From the NCBI GenBank assembly GCA_947631545.1, contig CANRLS010000007.1, positions 1-47,878 on the forward strand: DNA of 47,878 nucleotides. Direction: 5' to 3'. The translations under genes and the position numbers were made by a program. Source of the DNA: an uncultured Atopobiaceae bacterium. Its GTDB lineage: Bacteria > Actinomycetota > Coriobacteriia > Coriobacteriales > Atopobiaceae. Positions 18,567 through 28,107 of this stretch are shown in pieces (within the stretch, counting starts at the first letter, position 1; the number at the start of each line of letters is the position of its first letter). Under the pieces are notes generated by a model. That model ran no database searches, was not told the origin of the DNA, and worked only from the letters and a program-made list of their open reading frames with translations.

Positions 18567-18881
18567 ATGGCTTCCGTACATGTAAGGAAGGGCGACACCG
18601 TCGAGGTGATCAGCGGCAAAGACAAGGGTGTCCGCGGCGAGGTGCGCCGCGTCTATCCCGAGACCGGGCGCGTCACCGTCGAGGGTGTCGCGATGGTGAA
18701 GAGGCACACCCGCGCCCAGGGCCCCAACGATCCCGGCGGCATCGTCGAGCGCGAGGGCACCGTGGACGCCTCCACCGTCATGCTCGTCTGCCCAAAGTGC
18801 TCCGAGCCCACCCGCGTGGGCCACGCCGTGGCCGACGGCAAGAAGGTTCGGGTCTGCAAGAAGTGCGGGGCCCAGTTCTAA
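18567..18881 (+). CDS. rplX: Ribosomal protein L24
   Basis: A 104-residue assembly-initiator protein with the KOW motif [21 protein letters not shown] near the N-terminus and [12 protein letters not shown] after it. The C-terminal part has four cysteines in two CxxC pairs (CPKC, CKKC), a zinc-ribbon pattern found in many bacterial L24 proteins. Ribosome binding site AGGAGGA is adjacent to the rplN stop. Confidence 0.97.
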   Translation: MASVHVRKGDTVEVISGKDKGVRGEVRRVYPETGRVTVEGVAMVKRHTRAQGPNDPGGIVEREGTVDASTVMLVCPKCSEPTRVGHAVADGKKVRVCKKCGAQF

Positions 18882-18904
18882 GGGTTCCGCAGACCATGCC
18901 GAGG

Positions 18905-18923
18905 CCTCCGGCCCAGCCGGAGG
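18905..18923 (+). other. Hairpin in the rplX-rplE spacer
   Basis: CCTCCGGC (18905-18912) and GCCGGAGG (18916-18923) form a perfect 8-bp stem around a three-base loop. The flanking GGGTTCC and GGAAACCC sequences could extend the structure. It interrupts the otherwise tight spc gene spacing by 95 bases and might tune L5 or the downstream genes; the function is unknown. Confidence 0.45.
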
Positions 18924-18976
18924 GCGCGAGGTCGGAAACCCCGCGCGCAATCCTCCCAGTGAAGGAGATTCGCAAG

Positions 18977-19588
18977 ATGCCAGACAAGAACGAAGGGGCG
19001 TCGAAGGTCGCCGAGGCCGGGGCCGCGAAGGACGGCTACGTGCCGCGCCTGAAGACCGTCTACACCGACGAGGTCCGCGCCAAGCTCCAGGACGAATTCG
19101 GCTACGCCAACCCCATGCAGGTGCCCAAGATCGAGAAGATCGTGGTCAACATGGGCGTGGGCGAAGCCGCCATCGACTCCAAGGCCATCGACGGCGCCAT
19201 CGAGGACCTGAGGACCATCACCGGCCAGCAGCCGCTCGTGACCCGCGCCCGCAAGTCCATCGCCACCTTCCACCTGCGCGCCGGCATGCGCATCGGCGCC
19301 AAGGTGACCCTTCGCGGCGACCGGATGTGGGATTTCCTCGACCGTCTCATCGCCATCGCCATCCCGCGCATCCGCGACTTCCGCGGCATCTCTCCGAAGA
19401 GCTTCGACGGCCGCGGGAACTTCTCCATGGGCGTCACCGAGCAGACGATCTTCCCCGAGATCGACTTCGACAAGGTGGATCGCACGCGCGGCATGGACAT
19501 CACCATCGTCACCACGGCCCAGACCGACGAGGAGGGCAGGGCCCTGCTGAAGGGCTTCGGCTTCCCCTTCAAGCGGGACGCCGCGTAA
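18977..19588 (+). CDS. rplE: Ribosomal protein L5
   Basis: A 203-residue 5S rRNA-binding protein of the central protuberance. The start at 18977 has GAAGGAGA nine bases upstream. It adds about 20 N-terminal residues ([20 protein letters not shown]) before the family core begins at [12 protein letters not shown], slightly longer than most L5. Conserved segments [14 protein letters not shown] and [22 protein letters not shown] are intact. A long open frame upstream is not used. Confidence 0.96.
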   Translation: MPDKNEGASKVAEAGAAKDGYVPRLKTVYTDEVRAKLQDEFGYANPMQVPKIEKIVVNMGVGEAAIDSKAIDGAIEDLRTITGQQPLVTRARKSIATFHLRAGMRIGAKVTLRGDRMWDFLDRLIAIAIPRIRDFRGISPKSFDGRGNFSMGVTEQTIFPEIDFDKVDRTRGMDITIVTTAQTDEEGRALLKGFGFPFKRDAA

Positions 19589-19627
19589 TCCCTGAAGAAG
19601 CAGTGCCCGAAGGAAAGGATCCATCCC

Positions 19628-19813
19628 GTGGCCAAGACCTCGATGATCGTCAAGTCCCAGCGCGAACCCAAGTTCTCGACCCGCAAGGTGCGCCGCTGCC
19701 AGCGCTGCGGGAGGCCCCACTCGGTCTACCGCAAGTTCGGCCTCTGCCGCGTGTGCCTGCGCGAGCTCGCCCTGGCCGGCGAGCTCCCCGGCGTCCGCAA
19801 GGCCAGCTGGTAG
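19628..19813 (+). CDS. rpsN: Ribosomal protein S14, zinc-binding short type
   Basis: A 61-residue S14 of the short zinc-ribbon form (rpsZ type), with two CxxC pairs in [20 protein letters not shown]. It starts with GTG, giving [16 protein letters not shown]. This is the zinc-dependent paralogue; no zinc-free long form occurs in the window. It lies in its standard place between rplE and rpsH. Confidence 0.97.
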   Translation: MAKTSMIVKSQREPKFSTRKVRRCQRCGRPHSVYRKFGLCRVCLRELALAGELPGVRKASW

Positions 19814-19891
19814 GAATCGCCCACGCCGCGAAGGCGCCAAGGCTACGGGCCCGGGCGAACCACGCGCGCATGCGTCTTTAAGGAGACGAGG

Positions 19892-20290
19892 ATGAACGTC
19901 ACAGATCCCATCGCCGACATGCTCACCCGCATTCGCAACGCCGGCACCGCCAACAAGGAGACGGTCTCCATGCCGTCCTCCAAGGTGCTGGTTGAGATCG
20001 CCCGGGTGCTCGAGGAGGAGGGCTACATCACCTCCTACGACGTCGAGGACACCGTCCCGCAGAAGACCCTCACCATCACCCTCAAGTACGGGCCCAAGCG
20101 CAGTCGCGTCATCCGCGGCCTTCGCCGCATCTCCAAGCCGGGCCTGCGCATCTACAGCTCCGTGGACGACCTGCCCCGGGTGCTGGGAGGGCTCGGCACC
20201 GCCATCGTCTCGACATCCAAAGGCATGATGTGCGACCGCGACGCCCGCAAGGCCGGCGTCGGCGGCGAGGTCATCGCCTACGTCTGGTAG
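19892..20290 (+). CDS. rpsH: Ribosomal protein S8
   Basis: A 132-residue central-domain 30S protein and, in E. coli, the translational repressor of the spc operon. It begins [17 protein letters not shown], and the C-terminal signature [26 protein letters not shown] ends at the stop. Strong AAGGAGA upstream. The 78-base spacer before it is longer than its neighbours but shows no clear S8-site mimic. Confidence 0.98.
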   Translation: MNVTDPIADMLTRIRNAGTANKETVSMPSSKVLVEIARVLEEEGYITSYDVEDTVPQKTLTITLKYGPKRSRVIRGLRRISKPGLRIYSSVDDLPRVLGGLGTAIVSTSKGMMCDRDARKAGVGGEVIAYVW

Positions 20291-20317
20291 GCCTCTAAGG
20301 ACCAGGAAGGAGCCATC

Positions 20318-20854
20318 GTGTCGCGAATCGGAAAGATCCCCGTCGCCGTCCCCGCAGGCGTCACCTGCACCATCGACGGCCAGACGGTGAGCGTGAAGGG
20401 CCCCAGGGGCGAGCTCACCCGCACCTTCTCCCCGCTGGTGAAGATCGCCCAGGAGGGCGAGGAGATCGTCGTCTCGCCCGTGGACGAGACCCGCGAGGCC
20501 AACGCCCAGCACGGGCTCACGCGCACCCTCGTGCACAACATGGTCGTGGGCGTCTCCGAGGGCTTCGAGAAGAAGCTCCAGCTCGTGGGCGTGGGCTACC
20601 GCGCTCAGCTCAAGGGCCGCGACCTCGAGCTCGCGCTCGGCTATTCCCACCCCGTGAAGGTGGCCGCCGGCGAGGGCATCGCGTTCGAGGTTCCCGACAA
20701 CACGCACATCAACGTCAAGGGCATCTCGAAGGAGCGGGTGGGCCAGGTGGCCGCCGACATCCGCGCCAAGCGCCCGCCCGAGCCCTACAAGGGCAAGGGG
20801 ATCCGCTACGTGGACGAGCACGTCCGCCGCAAGCTCGGCAAGGCCGCGAAGTAA
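20318..20854 (+). CDS. rplF: Ribosomal protein L6
   Basis: A 178-residue, two-domain protein near the sarcin-ricin loop. It starts with GTG after AGGAAGGAG, giving [15 protein letters not shown]. The [25 protein letters not shown] region and the C-terminal [21 protein letters not shown] signature are diagnostic. Standard length. Confidence 0.98.
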   Translation: MSRIGKIPVAVPAGVTCTIDGQTVSVKGPRGELTRTFSPLVKIAQEGEEIVVSPVDETREANAQHGLTRTLVHNMVVGVSEGFEKKLQLVGVGYRAQLKGRDLELALGYSHPVKVAAGEGIAFEVPDNTHINVKGISKERVGQVAADIRAKRPPEPYKGKGIRYVDEHVRRKLGKAAK

Positions 20855-20880
20855 CCCACGGATCCGAAGGACCGGTAAGC

Positions 20881-20902
20881 CCGCCACCCCGCCAGGTGGC
20901 GG
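20881..20902 (+). other. Hairpin in the rplF-rplR spacer
   Basis: CCGCCACC (20881-20888) and GGTGGCGG (20895-20902) form a perfect 8-bp stem with a six-base loop, ending 19 bases before the rplR ATG. There is no T-run. It is one of several stem-loops in this operon and may protect or process the transcript. Confidence 0.5.
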
Positions 20903-20921
20903 CACGAGGAAGGCAGCACCC

Positions 20922-21290
20922 ATGAACAAGATGAAGGCCAAGCACCAAGGCTTGAAGCACCGCCATCGTCGCGGTCGCGACCAGCTCCGGGGAACCCCGG
21001 ATCGCCCGCGCCTCGCGGTGCACCGCACCAACAAGCACATCTACGCCCAGGTCATCGACGACGTGGACGCCAAGACCATCTGCTCGGGATCGACGCTCGA
21101 CCCCGAGTTCAAGGCCACCGGCAAGAACGGCTCCAACAGGGAGGCCGCCAAGGCCGTGGGCGAGATGGTGGGCAAGCGCGCCATCGAGGCGGGCGTGACG
21201 CGGGTGCGATTCGACCGTGGCGGCCGCATCTATCACGGGCGCGTCCAAGCGCTGGCCGAGGGAGCCCGCGAAGCGGGCCTGGAGTTCTAG
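20922..21290 (+). CDS. rplR: Ribosomal protein L18
   Basis: A 122-residue 5S rRNA-binding protein. The segments [24 protein letters not shown] and [28 protein letters not shown] are characteristic. The basic N-terminus ([15 protein letters not shown]) is normal. It is followed after 11 bases by rpsE. Confidence 0.98.
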   Translation: MNKMKAKHQGLKHRHRRGRDQLRGTPDRPRLAVHRTNKHIYAQVIDDVDAKTICSGSTLDPEFKATGKNGSNREAAKAVGEMVGKRAIEAGVTRVRFDRGGRIYHGRVQALAEGAREAGLEF

Positions 21291-21301
21291 GAGATATCGA
21301 T

Positions 21302-21826
21302 ATGCCACGTACCAAGCAGCGTCGCGAAGCCTCCGAGCTCCAGGAGCGCGTCGTCTTCATCCACCGCGTCTCGAAGGTCGTCAAGGGCGGCCGTCGCTTC
21401 TCGCTCGCGGCCCTCGTCGTCGTCGGCGACGGCAAGGGCAAGGTGGGTCTCGGCATGGGCAAGTCCGCCGAGGTGCCCATCGCCATCCAGAAGGCCGTCG
21501 AGGACGCCAAGAAGAACATGTTCCAGATCCCCCTCACCGAGGAGGGCTCGATCCCGCATCAGGTCGAGGGCCGCTTCGGCGCCGGTCGCGTGCTCATCAA
21601 GCCCGCCATCGAGGGCACCGGCGTCATCGCCGGAGGCCCCGTGCGTCCGCTCTTCGAGCTCGCCGGCATCCGCAACGTCCTCTCCAAGTCGCTGGGCACC
21701 AACAACGCGCTCAACATCATCAAGGCGGCGGCCGAGGGGCTGAAGGAGCTCCAGAGCCCCCAGCAGACCGCCGACCGCCGCGGCATCAGCGTCTCGCAGA
21801 TGTTCGGCACCTCGAAGGAGGACTAG
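21302..21826 (+). CDS. rpsE: Ribosomal protein S5
   Basis: A 174-residue 30S fidelity protein. The S5 N-terminal signature around [19 protein letters not shown] and [14 protein letters not shown] is present, and the C-terminal domain includes [19 protein letters not shown]. The residues near KGGRRF associated with spectinomycin resistance in other species look unaltered. Ribosome binding site AGGAGA overlaps the rplR stop. Confidence 0.98.
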   Translation: MPRTKQRREASELQERVVFIHRVSKVVKGGRRFSLAALVVVGDGKGKVGLGMGKSAEVPIAIQKAVEDAKKNMFQIPLTEEGSIPHQVEGRFGAGRVLIKPAIEGTGVIAGGPVRPLFELAGIRNVLSKSLGTNNALNIIKAAAEGLKELQSPQQTADRRGISVSQMFGTSKED

Positions 21827-21830
21827 TCCC

Positions 21831-22016
21831 ATGGCTGAGGAACTCCATATCAAGCTCGTGCGCAGCGCCGTGTGCTCGGTCAAGGGCGACCAGACCGCCA
21901 CGGCCAGGGCGCTTGGGCTCCGCCGCATCGGCGATGTCGTGACCAAACCCGACAACCCCAGCGTGCGCGGCATGATCTTCAAGATCATGCACCTCGTTGA
22001 GGTCGAGGAGGTATAG
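21831..22016 (+). CDS. rpmD: Ribosomal protein L30
   Basis: A 61-residue protein with the L30 fold. LHIKLVRSAVCSVKGDQTATARALGLRRIGD matches the family pattern and ends VRGMIFKIMHLVEVEEV. It fits between rpsE (4-base gap) and rplO (2-base gap), so the three are certainly one translation unit. Confidence 0.97.
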   Translation: MAEELHIKLVRSAVCSVKGDQTATARALGLRRIGDVVTKPDNPSVRGMIFKIMHLVEVEEV

Positions 22017-22018
22017 CA

Positions 22019-22459
22019 ATGCAGCTGAAGGACCTGAGCCCTGCCCCCGGCTCCAAGAAGGGCGTGCGCCGCATCGGCCGAGGGAACTCCTCGGGGCACG
22101 GCACCACCGCCGGCCGCGGCACCAAGGGCCAGCTCTCGCGCCCGGGCGCCGGCAAGGGCAAGGGCTTCGAGGGCGGCCAGATGCCGCTGGCGATGCGCCT
22201 CCCCAAGCTCCCGGGCTTCACGAACAGGAACCGGGTGGCCTACACCCCCGTGAACGTAGGGCGCCTCGAGGCCGTCTACGCAACCGGCGAGACGGTCGAC
22301 CACGAGTCCCTTGCGGCCAAGGGCGTCATCAAGCACGCGAGCGAGCTCGTGAAGGTGCTCGGCGACGGCGAGCTCACCAAGGCCCTCACCGTCTCCGTCG
22401 ATAGGGTCTCGGCCTCCGCCAAGGGCAAGATCGAGGCGGCCGGCGGGAAGGTGGCCTAA
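22019..22459 (+). CDS. rplO: Ribosomal protein L15
   Basis: A 146-residue late-assembly 50S protein. The Gly/Arg-rich N-terminal region GRGNSSGHGTTAGRGTKGQ and GFEGGQMPLAMRLPKLPGF are diagnostic; the C-terminal globular part ends ASAKGKIEAAGGKVA. The GGAGG site lies inside the end of rpmD. The stop codon is immediately followed by the secY GTG. Confidence 0.98.
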   Translation: MQLKDLSPAPGSKKGVRRIGRGNSSGHGTTAGRGTKGQLSRPGAGKGKGFEGGQMPLAMRLPKLPGFTNRNRVAYTPVNVGRLEAVYATGETVDHESLAAKGVIKHASELVKVLGDGELTKALTVSVDRVSASAKGKIEAAGGKVA

Positions 22460-23749
22460 GTGTTCGAGTCCGTCTCCCGGGCGCTCCGCGTCGCGGACGT
22501 CCGCAAGAAGATCGCCATCACCATAGGCATCCTGCTCATCTACCGGCTGGGTGCCTATGTTCCGGTGCCGGGCATCCCCTTCCAGGGCATGCTGAACCAG
22601 TTCCAGACGGCGCTCGACGACCAGAGCGCGCTCGCGCTGCTGAACCTCTTCAGCGGCGGCGCCCTGGCCAGGGTCTCGGTCTTCTCGCTCGGCATCATGC
22701 CCTACATCACGGCCCAAATCATCCTGCAGATGCTCCAGGCCGTGGTGCCGTCGCTCCAGACGCTCTCCAAGGAGGGCGAGGCCGGCCAGCGAAAGATCAC
22801 CCAGTACACCCGCTATCTCACAGTGGGCCTGGCGCTCCTGAACGCGGTCGGCTACCTCTTCCTCTTCCAGAGCGACGCCTACGGCATCGACTTCACGGCC
22901 ATCGACGCGCCGATCTGGCTCACCTCCACCATCGTCGTGGTGACCATGGTGGCGGGCGCCGTCATCATCATGTGGATGGGCGAGGTCATCACCCAGTACG
23001 GCATCGGCAACGGCATGAGCCTCATCATCTTCTGCAACATCATGAGCGGCCTGCCCATGTCGATCATCTCGTCTCTGGGGAGCGACATCTCGGGAATCCT
23101 CATGACCGTCGGCGTCATCCTCGTCGTGCTCGTGGTCATCCCGCTCATCATCTACATCGAGCGGGGCCAGAGGCGCATCCCCATCCAGTACGCCAAGCGC
23201 GTCGTGGGGCGCAGGGTCATGGGCGGCCAGTCCACCTACCTGCCCATCAAGGTGAACACCGCTGGCGTGATCCCCATCATCTTCGCCTCGGCGATCCTGT
23301 ACTTCCCTGCGCAGATCGCGGTCTTCTTCCCCACGGTCGATTGGATCCAGGCCGTGGCCAACGCCATCAGCTCCGGCTGGGTCAACTGGATCCTCTCGGT
23401 GGTGCTCATCGTGGTGTTCGCGTACTTCTACACCTCGATGGTCTTCAACCCGCAGGACACGGCCGATCAGCTGCGCCGTCAGGGCGGCTTCATCCCGGGC
23501 GTGCGCCCCGGCGCCGCCACGGCGCGCTACATCCAGAGGACCCTGAACCGCATCACGCTGCCGGGCGCGCTCTTCCTCGCCCTCATCGCCGTGGTGCCCT
23601 CGATCCTCTTCACGTTCACCAATAACGCGCTCATCCAGGCCTTCGGCGGCACGTCGATCCTCATCATGGTCGGCGTGGCCCTCGACACCATCACCCAGGT
23701 GGAGAGCCAGCTGAAGACCCACGACTACGACGGCCTGTTCATCCGCTAA
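22460..23749 (+). CDS. secY: Preprotein translocase subunit SecY
   Basis: A 429-residue, ten-helix channel subunit of the Sec translocon. Recognised parts are the first-helix region GILLIYRLGAYVPVPGI, the plug and TM2 GIMPYITAQIILQML, GNGMSLIIFCNI in the middle, and the cytosolic loop QRRIPIQYAKRVVG that contacts SecA and the ribosome. GTG start directly after the rplO stop indicates coupling. Confidence 0.98.
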   Translation: MFESVSRALRVADVRKKIAITIGILLIYRLGAYVPVPGIPFQGMLNQFQTALDDQSALALLNLFSGGALARVSVFSLGIMPYITAQIILQMLQAVVPSLQTLSKEGEAGQRKITQYTRYLTVGLALLNAVGYLFLFQSDAYGIDFTAIDAPIWLTSTIVVVTMVAGAVIIMWMGEVITQYGIGNGMSLIIFCNIMSGLPMSIISSLGSDISGILMTVGVILVVLVVIPLIIYIERGQRRIPIQYAKRVVGRRVMGGQSTYLPIKVNTAGVIPIIFASAILYFPAQIAVFFPTVDWIQAVANAISSGWVNWILSVVLIVVFAYFYTSMVFNPQDTADQLRRQGGFIPGVRPGAATARYIQRTLNRITLPGALFLALIAVVPSILFTFTNNALIQAFGGTSILIMVGVALDTITQVESQLKTHDYDGLFIR

Positions 23750-23775
23750 GGCGATCGCGAGGGAAGGGACACCCC

Positions 23776-24402
23776 ATGAACATCGTGCTCCTCGGCGCAC
23801 CCGGCGCCGGCAAGGGAACCCAGGCCCAGAGGCTCGTGGAGGAGTTCGGCTACGCCCACATCTCCACGGGCGACCTCCTGCGCGCGGCCGTGGCGGCCCA
23901 GACGCCGCTCGGCGTGGAGGCCAAGGGCTACATGGACAAGGGCGCCCTCGTGCCCGACGAGCTCGTCATCGGCCTCGTGAAGGAGCGCTTGGCCGAGCCC
24001 GACGCCAAGGAGGGCTTCATCCTCGACGGCTTCCCCAGGAACCTCGACCAGGCCCGCGCCCTCGACGCGGCCCTTCCGGAGCTCGGCGTCAAGATCGACG
24101 CGGCGCTCCTCGTGGAGGTGGCCCCCGACGTCATCGTCGAGCGGCTCTCGAGCCGGCGGGTGTGCCGCACCTGCGGCTACACCGGCACCGCCGCCGACGC
24201 CGTCTGCCCCAAGGACGGCGGCGAGATGTACCAGCGAGACGACGATAGACCCGAGACCATCAAGAACCGCCTCGACGTCTATCGCGCCGAGACGGAGCCC
24301 CTGCTCGGCTACTACGCCGATGAGGACCTGCTCGTCACCGTCGATGGCGATCGGCCCGTGGACGAGGTCTACGCCGAGGTGAAGGAGCGCCTGGGACTTT
24401 GA
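23776..24402 (+). CDS. adk: Adenylate kinase
   Basis: A 208-residue enzyme interconverting AMP, ADP and ATP. The P-loop GAPGAGKGTQ is at residues 7-16, the AMP-binding DGFPRNLDQA region follows, and the LID (about 126-160) contains CRTC and CPKD, a Cys3Asp metal-ligand pattern as in zinc-bearing adenylate kinases. The stop TGA overlaps the TTG start of map. Confidence 0.97.
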   Translation: MNIVLLGAPGAGKGTQAQRLVEEFGYAHISTGDLLRAAVAAQTPLGVEAKGYMDKGALVPDELVIGLVKERLAEPDAKEGFILDGFPRNLDQARALDAALPELGVKIDAALLVEVAPDVIVERLSSRRVCRTCGYTGTAADAVCPKDGGEMYQRDDDRPETIKNRLDVYRAETEPLLGYYADEDLLVTVDGDRPVDEVYAEVKERLGL

Positions 24403-25190
24403 TTCGCATCAAGTCGCCAGAGGAGATCTTGGCCATGCGGCCGGCCGGAGCGCTCTCGAAGATGGCGCTCCGCAGGGTGGGCGCGCGCATCGAGCCCGGC
24501 GTCACCACGGCCGAGCTCGACCGGATCGCCGAGAGCATCATCCGCATGCACGGCGGCGTGCCGGCCTTCAAGGGCTACGGCGGCTTCCCCGCCTCCATCT
24601 GCTCGTCGGTGAACGCGGAGATCGTCCACGGCATCCCCTCCGACGAGGTCGTCCTCAAGGAGGGCGACATCGTATCCATCGACACCGGCGCCGTCGTGGA
24701 CGGCTGGGTGGGCGACAACGCCTGGACGTTCTACTGCGGGACGCCCGATCCCTTGGATCGGGAGCTCTGCGAGGTCACCCGCGATTGTCTGAAGCTCGCC
24801 ATCGACAAGGCCGTGCCCGGGAACCATCTGGGCGACATCGGCGCCGCCGTGCAAGAGCACGCGGAGCGCCATGGCTTCGGCATCGTGCGGGAGTACGTGG
24901 GCCACGGCGTGGGCCACGTGATGCACGAGGAGCCCAACGTCCCCAACTACGGGCGCCGAGGCCGCGGCGTCACGCTGCAGGCCGGCATGGTCATCGCCAT
25001 CGAGCCGATGATCACCCGCGGGAGCCCCAAGAACGAGACGCTGGCCAATCGCTGGACCGTCGTCACGCGCGACCGCTCCACGGCGGCCCATTACGAGAAC
25101 ACCATCGCCATCACCGATGACGGCCCCCTCATCCTCACCGAGGACGACGAGGGGCCCTGGTGTCCCATGGAGGGCGGGGCCCATGCCTAG
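24399..25190 (+). CDS. map: Methionine aminopeptidase type I
   Basis: A 263-residue enzyme removing initiator methionine. The dinuclear metal ligands are visible: the two aspartates in SIDTGAVVDGWVGDN, the histidine in GHGVGHVMHEEP, and glutamates in AIEPMIT and YENTIAIT. The start is a TTG inside the adk stop (TTGA), with AAGGAG (24382-24387) 11 bases upstream. The start choice is good but not certain. Confidence 0.95.
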   Translation: MIRIKSPEEILAMRPAGALSKMALRRVGARIEPGVTTAELDRIAESIIRMHGGVPAFKGYGGFPASICSSVNAEIVHGIPSDEVVLKEGDIVSIDTGAVVDGWVGDNAWTFYCGTPDPLDRELCEVTRDCLKLAIDKAVPGNHLGDIGAAVQEHAERHGFGIVREYVGHGVGHVMHEEPNVPNYGRRGRGVTLQAGMVIAIEPMITRGSPKNETLANRWTVVTRDRSTAAHYENTIAITDDGPLILTEDDEGPWCPMEGGAHA

Positions 25191-25224
25191 GCTCCGCGCA
25201 TCCCGTGGGTTCGAACCGAGGCGC

Positions 25225-25253
25225 TGGACGCGCGGCACCTCAACCAATAGACT
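25225..25253 (+). promoter_or_regulatory. Probable promoter of infA
   Basis: TGGACG (25225-25230), a 17-bp spacer and TAGACT (25248-25253) give 4 of 6 matches at each element. It lies in the 99-base gap after map. Transcription would begin about 30 bases before the infA start. This would give the alpha-type genes a source independent of the spc operon. Confidence 0.5.
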
Positions 25254-25289
25254 GAAGGATTGCGCGTCACCAGCAGGAAAAGGAGTTTC

Positions 25290-25508
25290 GTGAGCAAACA
25301 GGACGCCATCGAACTTGAGGGCACGGTGAGGGAGCCGCTGCCCAACGCCATGTTCAATGTGGAGCTGGAGAACGGGCGCACGATACTCTGCACCATCTCC
25401 GGCAAGATCAGGATGAACTACATCAGGATCCTGCCGGGCGACCGCGTGGTCGTGGAGATCTCTCCCTACGACCTCACCCGCGGCCGCATCACCTACCGCT
25501 ACAAGTAG
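25290..25508 (+). CDS. infA: Translation initiation factor IF-1
   Basis: A 72-residue OB-fold factor that occupies the A site during initiation. The GTG at 25290 is chosen because AAAAGGAG is just upstream and the product [13 protein letters not shown] begins as in the family. The conserved [35 protein letters not shown] region is complete. Confidence 0.97.
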   Translation: MSKQDAIELEGTVREPLPNAMFNVELENGRTILCTISGKIRMNYIRILPGDRVVVEISPYDLTRGRITYRYK

Positions 25509-25615
25509 GGGACTCTCGAGGCTCCGGATCGGCGGGGCCTCGCGCATGGAAGCGAACAACGCCAGCGGCTGGGCGAGATATAGCAAGCGAGGAGACTCGA
25601 CCGAAGGGAACAGAC

Positions 25616-25729
25616 ATGAAGGTCCGTCCTTCCGTCAAGAGGATGTGCGACAAGTGCAAGATCGTGCGGCGTCATGGCACGGTCTACGTCATCTGCGATA
25701 ACCCGCGCCATAAGCAGCGCCAGGGCTAG
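25616..25729 (+). CDS. rpmJ: Ribosomal protein L36, zinc-binding
   Basis: A 37-residue protein beginning [20 protein letters not shown]. The zinc ligands CDKC, a further cysteine in YVICDN and the histidine in PRHKQRQG are all present, so this is the zinc-dependent form. It has a GAAGGGAA site nine bases upstream and sits between infA and rpsM as in many bacteria. It was found by direct translation because of its short length. Confidence 0.96.
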   Translation: MKVRPSVKRMCDKCKIVRRHGTVYVICDNPRHKQRQG

Positions 25730-25745
25730 GAAAGGAGCTCGAAGC

Positions 25746-26117
25746 GTGCCACGTATCAGCGGCGTCGACCTTCCGCGCGAGAAGCGCGTGGACATCGGCC
25801 TGACCTACATCTTCGGCATCGGGCGCACGACCGCCACGAAGATCTGCGAAGCGGCCAACGTCGACCCATCCACCAAGGTCCGTGACCTCTCCGAGGACGA
25901 GACCAGCCGCATCCGCGATTACATCGATCAGAACCTCACCGTCGAGGGCGACCTGCGCCGCGACACCCGCACCAACATCGACCGCCTGATGTCGATCGGG
26001 TGCTACCGCGGCCTTCGCCATCGCCGCGGGCTTCCCGTGCGCGGTCAGCGCACCCACACCAACGCCCGCACCCGCAAGGGCAAGAGGCGTCAGATCGGCG
26101 CAAGGAAGAGGGGGTAG
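25746..26117 (+). CDS. rpsM: Ribosomal protein S13
   Basis: A 123-residue 30S head protein contacting the P-site tRNA and L5. The GTG at 25746, with AAAGGAG upstream, gives [26 protein letters not shown]. The C-terminal signature [24 protein letters not shown] is complete. The longer frame upstream runs across rpmJ and is not coding. Confidence 0.97.
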   Translation: MPRISGVDLPREKRVDIGLTYIFGIGRTTATKICEAANVDPSTKVRDLSEDETSRIRDYIDQNLTVEGDLRRDTRTNIDRLMSIGCYRGLRHRRGLPVRGQRTHTNARTRKGKRRQIGARKRG

Positions 26118-26120
26118 GCC

Positions 26121-26522
26121 ATGCCAGCCAGGAATCGCGGCCAGCAGACCCGCATCCGTCGTGCCGACCGCAAGAACATCGCCGTGGGCCAGGCCCACAT
26201 CAAGAGCTCGTTCAACAATACGATCATCTCGATCACCGACCCCCAGGGCAACGTGATCGCCTGGCAGTCCGCCGGCACCGTGGGCTTCAAGGGGTCGCGC
26301 AAGTCGACGCCCTTCGCCGCCCAGATGGCCGCGGAGGCCTGCGCCCGCACCGCCATGGAGCACGGCATGCGCAAGGTGGCCGTCTACGTGAAGGGCCCGG
26401 GATCGGGCCGCGAGACCGCCATCCGCTCGCTCCAGGCCGCCGGCTTGGAAGTGGCGAGCGTTCAGGACAAGACCCCCATCCCGCACAACGGTTGCCGTCC
26501 GTGCAAGCGTCGTCGCGTCTAA
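26121..26522 (+). CDS. rpsK: Ribosomal protein S11
   Basis: A 133-residue platform protein next to the mRNA exit. [22 protein letters not shown] and the C-terminal [19 protein letters not shown] are diagnostic. Three bases separate it from rpsM, and its ribosome binding site GAGGGGG is in the rpsM end. Confidence 0.98.
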   Translation: MPARNRGQQTRIRRADRKNIAVGQAHIKSSFNNTIISITDPQGNVIAWQSAGTVGFKGSRKSTPFAAQMAAEACARTAMEHGMRKVAVYVKGPGSGRETAIRSLQAAGLEVASVQDKTPIPHNGCRPCKRRRV

Positions 26523-26541
26523 CTGACGAGGAGATCAACCC

Positions 26542-27135
26542 ATGGCAGTAGATAGGACGCCCGTCCTCAAGCGCTGCAGGCAGCTCGGCATCGAGCCCCA
26601 GGTGATGGGCTACAACAAGTCGTCCCACCGCCAGCCCCGCCGCCAGCGCCGCCAGGAGAGCGAATACGGCCGCCAGCTGCGCGAGAAGCAGAAGGCGAAG
26701 TTCATCTACGGCGTGCTCGAGAAGCAGTTCCACAGCTACTACGAGCTCGCCCTCAAGTACGAGGGCGTCACCGGCGACATGCTGATGTCGATCCTGGAGA
26801 CGCGCCTCGACAACGTCGTCTTCCGCCTGGGCTTCGCTCGGACGCGCAAGGAGGCCCGCCAGACCGTGCGCCACGGCCACATCACCGTGAACGGCAAGCG
26901 CGTCGACATCCCCTCCTACCGGGTGAAGGCCGGCGACGTCGTGGCGGTGGCCCCGAAGTTCCGCGACCTCCTTCCCATCAAGGAGGCCATCATCGCCTCG
27001 CAATCCATGGCGGTTCCCGCCTGGCTCGAGGTCGATATCGAGAAGCTCTCGGGCCAAGTGCTGCAGACGCCCACGCGTGACCAGATCGACCTCGACCTTG
27101 ATGCCCAGCTCATCGTCGAGCTCTACTCCAAGTGA
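26542..27135 (+). CDS. rpsD: Ribosomal protein S4, zinc-free type
   Basis: A 197-residue primary 16S binding protein and, in many bacteria, the repressor of the alpha operon. The S4 RNA-binding domain is seen in RLDNVVFRLGFARTRKEARQTVRHGHI. The N-terminal zinc-binding cysteine cluster of C+ S4 proteins is absent, so this is the C- form, in contrast to the zinc-type S14 and L36 nearby. Confidence 0.97.
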   Translation: MAVDRTPVLKRCRQLGIEPQVMGYNKSSHRQPRRQRRQESEYGRQLREKQKAKFIYGVLEKQFHSYYELALKYEGVTGDMLMSILETRLDNVVFRLGFARTRKEARQTVRHGHITVNGKRVDIPSYRVKAGDVVAVAPKFRDLLPIKEAIIASQSMAVPAWLEVDIEKLSGQVLQTPTRDQIDLDLDAQLIVELYSK

Positions 27136-27164
27136 TCCGATACCTGGCAAGCGGAGGTCTGCCC

Positions 27165-28106
27165 ATGTCCGAATTCATCCGACCCAAGGTGTCGGTGAAG
27201 GAAGTCACCCATAACATCGCCCGCATCTACGTGGAGCCCCTGGAGAGGGGCTATGGCGACACGCTCGGCAACTCCATGCGCCGCGTGCTGCTCTCCTCGC
27301 TTTCGGGCGTTGCCGTCGACGCCATCCGCATCGACGGCGTGCAGCACGAGTTCAGCGTCGTGGAGGGCGTCTACGAGGACGTCACCGACATCGTGCTCAA
27401 CGTGAAGAAGCTCGTCTTCCGCGCCACGTCGGCGGTGGAGAGGGGCGAGGCCTCCATCGTGGCGGAGGGCCCCATGACCCTCACCGCCGGCGACCTCGAT
27501 CTGCCGGCGGGCTTCGAGCTGGTGAATCCGGAGCTCGTGCTCTGCCACCTGTCCGATGGCGCCCATCTGGCGATGACGCTCTCCATCTCGACCGGACGCG
27601 GCTACGTGTCCGGCGAGGATAACGAGCGCGAGGACGACCCCATCGGCCTGATTCGCGTCGATTCGCTCTTCAGCCCCGTGAGGCGCTGCGCGAAGTTCGT
27701 GGAGCCCTGCCGCGTGGGCCAGCGCACCGACTACGATCGCCTCATCCTCGAGGTCGAGACCAACGGCGCCATCCCGCCCCAGGCGGCGGTGGTGGAGAGC
27801 GCCAACATCATCGACCAGCACATGAAGGCCTTCATGGACCTCTCGGAGGAACCCGAGGAAACCGTCGACGCCTCGATCTTCACGGACGAGGTGGCCGACG
27901 AGAGCTCCGAGCTCGACCGGCCCATCGAGGCGCTCGACCTCTCCCAGCGCAGCTACAACTGCCTGAAGCGCGCGAACATCGACTACGTGCGCCAGCTCGT
28001 GGACCTCACCGAGAACGACCTGATGAACATAAGGAACTTCGGCGTGAAGTCCGTGGAGGAAGTCAAGGACAAGCTGGAGTCCATGGGGCTCTCGCTCAAG
28101 GACTAG
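27165..28106 (+). CDS. rpoA: RNA polymerase alpha subunit
   Basis: A 313-residue subunit. The N-terminal dimerisation domain includes GYGDTLGNSMRRVLLSS, and the C-terminal DNA-binding domain covers about residues 250-313 (LDLSQRSYNCLKRANIDYV). R262, N265, G293, K295, S296 and E299 match the E. coli UP-element-contacting residues R265, N268, G296, K298, S299 and E302. The ATG at 27165 follows GCGGAGGT; an earlier GTG lacks a site. A related CTD-like domain is fused to RpoC in this genome. Confidence 0.98.
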   Translation: MSEFIRPKVSVKEVTHNIARIYVEPLERGYGDTLGNSMRRVLLSSLSGVAVDAIRIDGVQHEFSVVEGVYEDVTDIVLNVKKLVFRATSAVERGEASIVAEGPMTLTAGDLDLPAGFELVNPELVLCHLSDGAHLAMTLSISTGRGYVSGEDNEREDDPIGLIRVDSLFSPVRRCAKFVEPCRVGQRTDYDRLILEVETNGAIPPQAAVVESANIIDQHMKAFMDLSEEPEETVDASIFTDEVADESSELDRPIEALDLSQRSYNCLKRANIDYVRQLVDLTENDLMNIRNFGVKSVEEVKDKLESMGLSLKD

Positions 28107-28107
28107 A

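Noticed and set aside
25209-25218. GGTTCGAACC resembling a tRNA T-loop
   Set aside because: No acceptor, D or anticodon arms can be built around it; probably a chance palindrome upstream of infA.
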